Source of the DNA: UTCHB3 sp964625575
GTDB lineage: Bacteria; Bacteroidota; Ignavibacteria; Ignavibacteriales; Ignavibacteriaceae
NCBI GenBank assembly: GCA_964625575.1
Contig: CAZVBQ010000002.1
Coordinates: forward strand, 248,001-312,000
Reading direction: 5' to 3'
DNA length: 64,000 nt
Shown here: positions 16,831 through 24,073 of the stretch, piece by piece
How positions within the stretch are numbered: the stretch's first letter is position 1
How the letters are laid out: each line of letters starts with the position of its first letter
Notes under the pieces: model-generated
The model's input: the letters and a program-made list of their open reading frames with translations, nothing else
The model's database searches: none
What the model was told of the DNA's origin: nothing
Translations under genes and position numbers: made by a program

Positions 16831-18301
16831 ACATCTGAATTCTCTCCACAAATCTTTCACCCCACCGGTTGAAAAATTCGATTGCCACTATTTTCGTCCC
16901 TTTTGAAGGCTTCGCGAAGAAAAGATGCTCTGTGAGCACGGGCTCAACCCAAGCGTGCTTCTTCGGAATTTTATCCCCTTCAAAGAGAGTTATTGTCTGC
17001 GGGTCCATTCCAGTTCTGTGCTCCATTTCCCCTTTGGGTGTGCCGTCTTCGTACCAGTTCACCTTGCAGTATTTATCCCAGCCCCAGATATTTGCCATGA
17101 TCTCGTCGGGCCGGTCTTTGATCGAGCCCTTCTTGTGAAGCGACATTTGGTGAGTGGCGGCGAAACCGGTCGATTTGTACTTCCACTTCAGCTCGCTGCC
17201 GTTAACCTCATAAATTCCGTAACCTTTTGGGGTGCCGTCGAAGCAGGTCGGGGCTGTCCACCAGGCTCCGCAAACCGCGCCGACCACGTGAATTTCGATC
17301 CCGTCATCCTCAAGATACTCGCTTTCGTGCATGTGTCCCGTTATCACGTAAGACTTGTATGGTTTAAGCAACCTGTAAAGGAGTTTCTTGTTAACCACGA
17401 TCTCGCTTTTTGAGGGCTCTTTTTTGTAACGGATGTGCTGGGTATTGAACGGCGGAATGTGGGTAAAAACCACGACCGTGGTGCCAGGTTTAACGAGCGC
17501 GAGATCCTGTTGCAGCCAGTCAAGCTGTTTCTGATCGAAGTATCCGATGTAGTGCCCGAACCAGAAAACATCGTTCAGCACCACGTAATGAACGGCGCCT
17601 TTGTTGAAAGAGTAATAATCGGGGCCGAAGTGGCGGTTATATGTTTCCACTGAGGTTTCATCGGTTCCCGCTTCAAAGTTGGTATCGTGATTACCGATAA
17701 CCTGATAGAAGGGAATTTTTGTTTTGCTGATCGCCTTCTCGTATTCCGTGAAAAGTTTCAGGTCGTTGAATACGATATCTCCACACGTAACTCCGAAGAG
17801 GTTTTTCCGTCCTTCCGACATTTCTATCAGATCGGGGATTGTCTCCTGATTGAACAGGTCGATATCCTCCATATCGAGAGGCTGGGGATCGGCAAGTAGA
17901 AAGAACGAGTGTTGAGTGTCATCTCCGGAAGGGGTGAGGGTAAAGTTCGCTTCAATTTCGGAAGCATTTCCGAGCGGTTCGTAGAAGCGTGCCGTACCTG
18001 TCTGATTGGTAGCGGTGGCGTGACCCGCGGGATTTGAAATGAAGACAAATTTTTCATTCTTCCCGGCGTAAAGTTCATATGTCCCATCCGCCGCGGTAAC
18101 TGTGACAGTCGCGCCATCGGAAACCGCCACACCCGCGAGGGGACTGTCGCCGGATGTTACTTTTCCATACACCTTTCTCCAGGGGTTGGTCGCGGTATTG
18201 TTCCCCGTTAAATATTTCTCAACCGGCCTGGCGAGCGGTTCCGCCAGCATGAGGGCTGAGATACCAAGTGTGCTTTTAATGAAATCTCTTCTTCCGGACA
18301 T
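16829..18301 (-). CDS. Tat-exported calcineurin-like phosphoesterase
   Basis: 490 aa. A twin-arginine signal 'SGRRDFIKSTLGISALM' at the N-terminus indicates folded export. Residues about 40-120 form a carboxypeptidase-regulatory-like sandwich ('VYGKVTSGDSPLAGVAVSDG'). The catalytic domain has the metallophosphoesterase motifs in order: 'LADPQPLDMED', 'CGDIVFNDL', 'VIGNHDTNF', 'VVFTHIPPF' and 'TGHMHESEYL'. A C-terminal beta domain follows (about 370-490). This three-part architecture is common in Bacteroidota. It hydrolyses a phosphoester in the periplasm; the substrate is unknown. Confidence 0.9.
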   Translation of the reverse strand: MSGRRDFIKSTLGISALMLAEPLARPVEKYLTGNNTATNPWRKVYGKVTSGDSPLAGVAVSDGATVTVTAADGTYELYAGKNEKFVFISNPAGHATATNQTGTARFYEPLGNASEIEANFTLTPSGDDTQHSFFLLADPQPLDMEDIDLFNQETIPDLIEMSEGRKNLFGVTCGDIVFNDLKLFTEYEKAISKTKIPFYQVIGNHDTNFEAGTDETSVETYNRHFGPDYYSFNKGAVHYVVLNDVFWFGHYIGYFDQKQLDWLQQDLALVKPGTTVVVFTHIPPFNTQHIRYKKEPSKSEIVVNKKLLYRLLKPYKSYVITGHMHESEYLEDDGIEIHVVGAVCGAWWTAPTCFDGTPKGYGIYEVNGSELKWKYKSTGFAATHQMSLHKKGSIKDRPDEIMANIWGWDKYCKVNWYEDGTPKGEMEHRTGMDPQTITLFEGDKIPKKHAWVEPVLTEHLFFAKPSKGTKIVAIEFFNRWGERFVERIQM

Positions 18302-18364
18302 TGAGGCTCTCTCTTAATTCGTGATAATTAAACCCCCAATTTATGGAATTCAGGTTTATCTATT

Positions 18365-18545
18365 AACCACCAAGACACCAAGGCAGGAAGATGAATGAAA
18401 GATTCTTAAGGACGCGGATACACGCTGATTACGTAGATTAACGCGGAAACGATAAAGAATCTGCGTAAATCCGTGAAATCCGTGTACATCCGCGTGCTAC
18501 TCACCTTTGCGATCTTTGCGCCCTCTGCGGTTTCTAATGCCATTT
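18365..18545. repeat. Word-repeat block between divergent genes
   Basis: Contains CACCAAGACACCAAGG, several CGCGGAT / ACGCTGATT / GATTAACGCGG words, their inverse complements (AATCCGTGAAATCCGTG, TACATCCGCG) and a TTTGCGATCTTTGCG repeat. It shares words with the blocks at 3.66 and 20.4 kb. No gene seen. It occupies most of the space between the divergent starts of the phosphoesterase and FTCD genes. Confidence 0.65.
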
Positions 18546-18590
18546 AGCTAAATTTAAAAATTGCATTTTTTGAAATTCGAGGATACCGAA

Positions 18591-20423
18591 ATGGAAGAGA
18601 GAATTATAGAATGTGTTCCCAATTTTTCCGAGGGACAGAATGCTGATACAATAAAACAGATAACCAACGCGATAGAAGCTGTTGAAGGTGTAAAACTTTT
18701 GAATGTTGACCCCGGTTTCGAGATGAACCGCACGGTGGTAACATTTATTGGTACGCCCGAAGCGGTTGCCGAAGCGGCATTTCAAAGTATTAAGAAAGCC
18801 TCGGAGCTGATCGACATGTCGAAGCACAAAGGCTCGCACCCGAGAATGGGCGCTACGGACGTTTGTCCCTTCATTCCCGTTAGTGGCGTGACCACCGAAG
18901 AGGCAATAAAGCTCTCGCATGAAGTGGCGGCGCGAGTCGGAAAAGAGCTTGGTATTCCCGTTTACATGTACGAACTCTCGCAGAGCGACCCGAAAAGAAA
19001 GAACCTCGCGCTTATCCGGCAGGGTGAGTATGAATCCCTTGAAGAGAAAATGAAAAAGCCGGAATGGAAGCCCGACCACGGACCCCTTGAGTTCAACGCA
19101 AAGGCGGGTGCAACTGTTATGGGCGTGCGCGAATTTCTCATCGCCTACAATATCAATCTGAACACGCGAGAAGTGAAAGCCGCGACAGATATCGCCTTCG
19201 AACTTCGCGAAAAAGGACGCTCTGCCAGAACGGGTGGAAGTGGTGCCTTCTATTACAAAAGACCAACAATATTAAAATACAAAGAGGGGCATTACCCTTC
19301 AGGTCTTGATGATTTCATTGGAAAGACCATCGAAGAAACCGCCGCGCACTGCAAAGGGAAATATGGATTCGATCTTTTCGAACTCCTCGAACTGAACGGG
19401 ACAGATCCCCAAAAACCCGAAGGTGAATCGGTTAAGATACCCGGAAAGTTCAGAAACTGCAAGGCGATCGGTTGGATGGTGCCTGAGTATGACCGAGCGC
19501 AGATTTCCATAAACCTGACCGACTATAAAACCACCTCGATGCACCATGTTTACGAAGAAGCAAAGAAACTCGCTGAAGCACGCGGGATCACAGTTACCGG
19601 CAGTGAAATAGTCGGAATGGTGCCTTTCAGAGCGCTTTACGAGAGCGGTTTGTTCTATCTGAAGAGGCAGGAGCGTCCCGCAGGCATTCCTGTCATGGAT
19701 GTACTGAAGACGGCTTCGCAGTCGCTTGGTTTGAATGATGTATCGCCGTTCAAGATCGAGGAAAGAGTGCTTGGTCTGCCAAAATATGATGAAAAAGCAT
19801 TGTCTTCACTCTCCGTTGCCGGATTTGCCGATGAAGTTTCCCGCGAGTCTCCCGCTCCCGGTGGAGGTTCCGTGGCAGCCATGGCAGGAGCGATCGGTGC
19901 CGCATTGGCTTCAATGGTTGTGAATCTCACTGCCTATAAAAAAGCCACCGGCGAACATGACGCGATGCTTGATGACCTTTCTGTTAAAGCTCAGGAAATA
20001 AAAGACAAACTGATCAAGAATATCGATGATGATTCCAACGCGTTCAACGAATACATGGAAGCGATGCGTCTTCCTCAGACCACTCCTGAAGAGAAATCCA
20101 TCCGCCTCGAAGCAATGCAGGCAGGACTGAAAAAAGCGGTGCAAGTTCCTCTTACCACCGCGAAACTCAGCTATGAAGCGATCAGGATCTGCGAAGTTGT
20201 GAAGCAGCATGGAAATCCCAACTCGATCACCGATGTCACCGTGGGTGCCCGCATCTCCCTTACCGGCGTTGAAGGCGGCATCCTTAATGTCCTGATCAAC
20301 CTCAAAGACATTAAAGATGCTCAGTATGTAGCCGCTATGAAAGCTGAGTGCGATTCGCTGTTGAAATCTGCAACTGAATTGTCAAATGGTATACTGTCTG
20401 AGGTTGTTGAGAGGTTAAAGTAA
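18591..20423 (+). CDS. Bifunctional glutamate formimidoyltransferase / formimidoyl-THF cyclodeaminase
   Basis: About 610 aa from the ATG at 18591, which has GAGG upstream; the ATG at 18561 adds ten unlikely residues. Formiminotransferase N and C subdomains (about 1-340: 'IIECVPNFSEGQNADTI', 'SHPRMGATDVCPFIPV', 'KAIGWMVPEYDRAQISINLT'), then a linker and the cyclodeaminase domain (about 410-610: 'PAPGGGSVAAMAGAIGAAL', 'TDVTVGARISLTGVEGG'). The two domains move a formimino group from formiminoglutamate to tetrahydrofolate and release ammonia, the last step of one histidine degradation route. No hut genes are next to it. Confidence 0.95.
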   Translation: MEERIIECVPNFSEGQNADTIKQITNAIEAVEGVKLLNVDPGFEMNRTVVTFIGTPEAVAEAAFQSIKKASELIDMSKHKGSHPRMGATDVCPFIPVSGVTTEEAIKLSHEVAARVGKELGIPVYMYELSQSDPKRKNLALIRQGEYESLEEKMKKPEWKPDHGPLEFNAKAGATVMGVREFLIAYNINLNTREVKAATDIAFELREKGRSARTGGSGAFYYKRPTILKYKEGHYPSGLDDFIGKTIEETAAHCKGKYGFDLFELLELNGTDPQKPEGESVKIPGKFRNCKAIGWMVPEYDRAQISINLTDYKTTSMHHVYEEAKKLAEARGITVTGSEIVGMVPFRALYESGLFYLKRQERPAGIPVMDVLKTASQSLGLNDVSPFKIEERVLGLPKYDEKALSSLSVAGFADEVSRESPAPGGGSVAAMAGAIGAALASMVVNLTAYKKATGEHDAMLDDLSVKAQEIKDKLIKNIDDDSNAFNEYMEAMRLPQTTPEEKSIRLEAMQAGLKKAVQVPLTTAKLSYEAIRICEVVKQHGNPNSITDVTVGARISLTGVEGGILNVLINLKDIKDAQYVAAMKAECDSLLKSATELSNGILSEVVERLK

Positions 20424-20537
20424 AAGTTACGCGGATTTCACAAATGATAGTGGACGCGGATACACACAGATTTCGCGGATTAACGCAGAATTTAGACGTG
20501 GATACACACGGATTTCACAGATTAACGCGGAGGAACT
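20424..20537 (+). repeat. Left repeat arm of the GxxExxY cassette, two 42-bp units
   Basis: Starts directly after the FTCD stop. Two imperfect 42-bp units (20453-20494 and 20495-20536) begin GACGCGGATACACACAGATT and GACGTGGATACACACGGATT. The second unit supplies the GCGGAGGA ribosome site of the following gene. The words recur inverted on the right of that gene. Confidence 0.8.
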
Positions 20538-20540
20538 TTT

Positions 20541-20933
20541 ATGTATTATGAAGAATTATCTAAAGAGATTATAGGGGCTTTTTTCAAAGTACATAAAACA
20601 CTTGGCTATGGATTTCTGGAAAAAGTCTATGAGAACGCGCTGGTTTATGAACTTAAAAAACTCGGCTTTGACGCGGACAAGCGGATACCAATAAAAGTCT
20701 ACTACGAGGGTATAGAGGTAGGCAGTTACATTGCAGACATTCTTGTTAACGATCTGGTCTTACTTGAATTGAAGGTTGCTGAATCTATCCAACCAGAACA
20801 TGAAGCCCAGCTTCTGAATTATCTGAAAGCTACTGAGTACGAAGTTGGATATGTTCTGAATTTTGGAAAGAAAGCGACCTTTAAGCGTTTAGTATTTGAT
20901 AACGAACGAAAAATTCCGCGTGCATCCGCGTAA
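20541..20933 (+). CDS. GxxExxY family protein
   Basis: 130 aa. The family signature is in 'LGYGFLEKVYENAL' (about residues 20-33), followed by 'YIADILVNDLVLLELKV' with a D...ELK pattern reminiscent of PD-(D/E)XK nucleases. 'HEAQLLNYLKAT' is also typical. Function unknown; the nuclease link is an inference. The last codons and stop (IPRASA) are written in the inverted repeat words, so the repeat arm overlaps the gene end. The gene and its flanking words look like one small cassette. Confidence 0.9.
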   Translation: MYYEELSKEIIGAFFKVHKTLGYGFLEKVYENALVYELKKLGFDADKRIPIKVYYEGIEVGSYIADILVNDLVLLELKVAESIQPEHEAQLLNYLKATEYEVGYVLNFGKKATFKRLVFDNERKIPRASA

Positions 20934-21107
20934 TCCGTGTGTATCCGCGTTCNNNNNNNNNNNNNNNNNNNNNNNNNNNNNNNNNNNNNNNNNNNNNNNN
21001 NNNNNNNNNNNNNNNNNNNNNNNNNNNNNNNNNNNNNNNNNNNNNNNNNNNNGATAACGAACGAAAAATTCCGCGTGCATCCGCGTAATCCGTGTGTATC
21101 CGCGTTC
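20898..21107. repeat. 55-bp perfect direct repeat on both sides of a 100-N gap
   Basis: Bases 20898-20952 and 21053-21107 are identical over 55 bp and are separated by exactly 100 N (20953-21052). The repeat covers the GxxExxY 3' end and the right-hand repeat words (AATCCGTGTGTATCCGCG). It is most likely an unmerged k-mer overlap of two contigs, so the real gap may be zero. A true tandem copy cannot be excluded. Confidence 0.9.
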
Positions 21108-21140
21108 CTTAAAAAATCCGTGTAACTTTATAAATAAACT

Positions 21141-22958
21141 ATGTACATACTAGGAATATCAGCATTTTATCATGATTCGGCGGCGGCGCTGCTGAAAGAC
21201 GGCGAGGTGATCGCCGCGGCGCAGGAAGAGCGTTTCACCCGCAAGAAGCATGACCATAACTTCCCCGCGAACGCGGTGAAGTACTGCCTTAGAGAGGCCG
21301 GGATAACCGTTTCCGATCTCGAAGCGGTGGCGTTTTACGACAAGCCGTTCCTCAAGTTCAACCGTCTGCTTGAAACATACCTTAGCTATCCCGGCAAAGG
21401 ACTGAACTCATTTATGATGGCGATCCCGTTATGGCTCAAGCAGAAATTGTGGATCCCCGACCTGATCGAGAAGGAAACGGGCTTCTTGGAAACCGTTCTC
21501 TACCCCGAACATCACGAATCACACGCCGCGAGCGCCTTCTTCCCCTCGAAATTCACGGAAGCCGCGTTCCTAACGATTGACGGTGTTGGTGAATATGCCA
21601 CGGCATCTTATGGAATTGGCAGCGGAAACCGGGTTAAAATTCTTGGTGAGATAAACTTCCCCCATTCACTCGGATTGCTTTATTCGGCGTTCACATATCA
21701 CGCCGGATTCAAGGTGAATTCGGGTGAGTACAAGGTTATGGGTCTTGCCCCATACGGCAAGCCGGTGTATGTTGACGCGATTTACAAACATCTGATCGAT
21801 CTGAAAGAAGACGGATCGTTCAAGATGAACATGGATTATTTCGACTATAATACCGGTCTGAAAATGACCAACGACAAGTTTTCTGAGCTTTTTGGCGGTC
21901 CCGCCCGTGAACCCGAATCCAACCTGACCCAAAGAGAGATGGATCTCGCGTGCAGCGTTCAAGTGGTGACCGAGGAGATCGTTCTGAGAATGGCGCGCCA
22001 CATCCGTAAGGAAACTGGAATGAAAAACCTTGTTCTCGCAGGAGGTGTCGCCCTCAACTGCGTGGCTAACGGCATACTCCTTCGTGAAAAGATATTTGAC
22101 GACCTTTGGATACAGCCCGCGGCAGGTGATGCAGGAGGAGCTTTGGGCGCCGCGTATATCGCTTATTACCACCACTTCGGTAAACCTGCACTTCCGAAAA
22201 CGGAAAGGGATCTTCAGAAGGGGTCATCGCTCGGTCCGGCTTATAAAACTGAGCAGATTGAGGATTTCCTGAAGAAATACAACCTCCCCGCGCGGAAACT
22301 TGAGACTGATGAGCTGCTTGACAGGGTGACCGAACTGATGTCGGAGGGCCGCATAATCGGATGGTTCCATGGCAGAATGGAATACGGACCGCGCGCGCTT
22401 GGCAACCGCTCGATCATAGGTGACGCGCGCAACCCCGAAATGCAGAAGAAGATGAACCTGAAAATAAAGTACAGGGAAAGCTTCAGACCGTTCGCGCCAT
22501 CGGTTATGTATGACAAAGTGCACGAGTGGTTTGATCTCGACAGGGAGAGCCCCTACATGCTTCTCGTGGCGAATGTGCGTGAGGAAAAACAGAGGAAGAT
22601 GACGGAAGAGGAATCAAAACTGTGGGGAATCGACCTCCTGAATATCCTCCGCTCCGAAATTCCTGCTGTCACCCACGTTGATTATTCGGCGAGGATCCAG
22701 ACCGTTCATCCGGATGACAACAAGCGGTACTATGACCTTATCAGCAGGTTTTACGCGAAAACCGGATGTCCTGTAATAGTGAACACAAGTTTTAACGTGC
22801 GCGGCGAGCCGATAGTCGAGTCACCGCTCGATGCTTATAAGTGCTTTATGCGCACAGAGATAGACGTGCTTGTGCTCGAGAATTTTGTGCTGTTCAAAGA
22901 TGAGCAGCCGGCATTTCATGATGATATTAAATGGCAGGAGGTCTATGAGCTTGATTAA
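21141..22958 (+). CDS. Carbamoyltransferase, NodU/CmcH family
   Basis: 605 aa. N-terminal ASKHA-fold domain: 'LGISAFYHDSAAALLKDGEV', 'AAQEERFTRKKHD', 'EHHESHAASAFFPS' (iron-binding His residues in the family), 'LAGGVALNCVANG'. The C-terminal YrdC-like half has 'GWFHGRMEYGPRALGNRSI' and 'YRESFRPFAPSV'. The family puts a carbamoyl group from carbamoyl phosphate, through carbamoyl-AMP, onto a hydroxyl of a sugar or antibiotic. It overlaps the SxtJ gene by 14 bp and heads a three-gene operon with two small membrane proteins. The acceptor is unknown. Confidence 0.94.
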   Translation: MYILGISAFYHDSAAALLKDGEVIAAAQEERFTRKKHDHNFPANAVKYCLREAGITVSDLEAVAFYDKPFLKFNRLLETYLSYPGKGLNSFMMAIPLWLKQKLWIPDLIEKETGFLETVLYPEHHESHAASAFFPSKFTEAAFLTIDGVGEYATASYGIGSGNRVKILGEINFPHSLGLLYSAFTYHAGFKVNSGEYKVMGLAPYGKPVYVDAIYKHLIDLKEDGSFKMNMDYFDYNTGLKMTNDKFSELFGGPAREPESNLTQREMDLACSVQVVTEEIVLRMARHIRKETGMKNLVLAGGVALNCVANGILLREKIFDDLWIQPAAGDAGGALGAAYIAYYHHFGKPALPKTERDLQKGSSLGPAYKTEQIEDFLKKYNLPARKLETDELLDRVTELMSEGRIIGWFHGRMEYGPRALGNRSIIGDARNPEMQKKMNLKIKYRESFRPFAPSVMYDKVHEWFDLDRESPYMLLVANVREEKQRKMTEEESKLWGIDLLNILRSEIPAVTHVDYSARIQTVHPDDNKRYYDLISRFYAKTGCPVIVNTSFNVRGEPIVESPLDAYKCFMRTEIDVLVLENFVLFKDEQPAFHDDIKWQEVYELD

Positions 22959-23376
22959 AGATGTAAAAAAAGAAGTTAGTGAACTTGATCTGACCCCCCG
23001 TGCTCTCCGGCGTGGCAGCGCGACCCTTGGGATCACCCTCTTTCTTGTGGGGTTCCTGCTTCATCACTATTCAACCTACGCGCTAACCGCGCTGGCACTT
23101 CAGGTGTTCGGGGTGTTCCTCGCCCTGGTTGCCTTCTTCGCGCCGCTTAAGACAGTGGATGTTTACAAGGCGTGGATGACATTCGCGTTGATCCTCGGCT
23201 GGTTTGTCTCGAAGATCGTTTTTACGCTGATCTTTTACGTGGTTGTTACCCCGGTGGGATTTGTCGCCAAGCTGTTCGGGAAGGAATTTCTCGATCTCAA
23301 CTTCAAAAAGAAACGCGACTCATACTGGGTGAAGAAGCCGGACAACCACCGTATCAACTATGAAAAAATGCATTAG
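22945..23376 (+). CDS. SxtJ-family membrane protein
   Basis: 143 aa from the ATG at 22945, which has AGGAGG five bases upstream; an upstream ATG at 22870 lies inside the carbamoyltransferase and is rejected. Three hydrophobic segments (about 30-50, 52-70 and 80-110) and a basic C-terminus 'NFKKKRDSYWVKKP'. The protein resembles SxtJ, a small membrane protein that follows carbamoyltransferase genes in many bacteria, first named in the saxitoxin cluster. Its role is not known; it may anchor the soluble enzyme at the membrane. Confidence 0.8.
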   Translation: MSLIKDVKKEVSELDLTPRALRRGSATLGITLFLVGFLLHHYSTYALTALALQVFGVFLALVAFFAPLKTVDVYKAWMTFALILGWFVSKIVFTLIFYVVVTPVGFVAKLFGKEFLDLNFKKKRDSYWVKKPDNHRINYEKMH

Positions 23377-23385
23377 GAGCTTAAA

Positions 23386-23544
23386 ATGGGTAAAATAAGA
23401 ATAATTTCGCAGTACCTTTCATTCCTTAAAGAGCACAAGAAGTGGTGGCTCATGCCGATCGTCATTCTGATAATCTTCATCGGTGCAATTCTCGTCTTCG
23501 CCAAAGGAAGTCCGCTCGCGCCGTTTATTTACACGCTCTTTTAG
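23386..23544 (+). CDS. DUF5989-type small membrane protein
   Basis: 52 aa, one transmembrane segment (about 22-40: 'LMPIVILIIFIGAILVFA') after a basic amphipathic start 'MGKIRIISQYLSFLKEHKKW'. Preceded by AGGAG. This tiny protein is the usual third member after carbamoyltransferase and SxtJ. The gene is easily missed because of its size. Function unknown. Its TAG stop directly abuts the left repeat arm of the S23 cassette. Confidence 0.8.
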   Translation: MGKIRIISQYLSFLKEHKKWWLMPIVILIIFIGAILVFAKGSPLAPFIYTLF

Positions 23545-23546
23545 GT

Positions 23547-23578
23547 ACTTCGGTACTTCAGCACTTCGGTACTTCAGT
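23547..23578. repeat. Left arm of 8-bp repeat words flanking the S23 gene
   Basis: Four 8-bp units of the type ACTTCGGT/ACTTCAGT in tandem, starting two bases after the DUF5989 stop. The same words return in inverted orientation at 24040-24070. Confidence 0.85.
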
Positions 23579-23599
23579 GTTGCAAGAACTTCGGATTAT

Positions 23600-23965
23600 T
23601 TAATTTGACTTATCGATCTGTTGAGTTAGAGAGTTGAGCATGGCGCCCAGTTTAATATTCAAAGTTGATATATCTTGTAATAGTCGTTCTGTTGTTTTAG
23701 GGTCAAATTTCATGATCTCTGCGGCTACCAGAAGCATGGACTCAACCTCATTGCACGATCCCTTCGAGATGGTCAGGAACTGTTTAAATTCTTTTTTCGA
23801 CTTTCTGCCAAAGCCTTCAGCAATATTGTTCGATATCGACAATGTCGCCCTAAGTAACTGTGATCTGAAAAAATAATCCTGCTCCGATTCCATCAGTATG
23901 TGCAGGTCAACATAAAGCTTTTTGGAAAGTTGCCAGATAATAAGTTCAGTAAAATGGTTTACCAT
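23600..23965 (-). CDS. Four-helix-bundle protein (S23 / 23S rRNA intervening-sequence family)
   Basis: 121 aa. Family features: 'LIIWQLSKKLYVDLH', 'FFRSQLLRATLSISNNIAEG' and 'FGRKSKKEFKQFLTISKGSCNEVESML'. These proteins form small four-helix bundles and are named after ORFs in intervening sequences of 23S rRNA, but most copies, like this one, lie elsewhere. Biochemical function unknown. The gene sits between convergent neighbours and is bracketed by inverted arrays of 8-bp words. Confidence 0.9.
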   Translation of the reverse strand: MVNHFTELIIWQLSKKLYVDLHILMESEQDYFFRSQLLRATLSISNNIAEGFGRKSKKEFKQFLTISKGSCNEVESMLLVAAEIMKFDPKTTERLLQDISTLNIKLGAMLNSLTQQIDKSN

Positions 23966-24039
23966 AAATTCCTCTAAATTAACTGATTGCTAATATTTCC
24001 GCAATTGTATTTTCTTGCCTTCCCCTCAATTGTAAACTA

Positions 24040-24072
24040 CTGAAGTACCGAAGTACTGAAGTACTGAAGTTC
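24040..24072. repeat. Right arm of 8-bp repeat words flanking the S23 gene
   Basis: Tandem CTGAAGTA/CCGAAGTA units, the inverse complement of the left arm, ending within two bases of the stop codon of the SLC13 gene on the other strand. Confidence 0.85.
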
Positions 24073-24073
24073 T

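Noticed and set aside
20889..21125. Frames running through the N gap
   Set aside because: They consist of repeat words and unknown bases and are artefacts of the scaffold gap.
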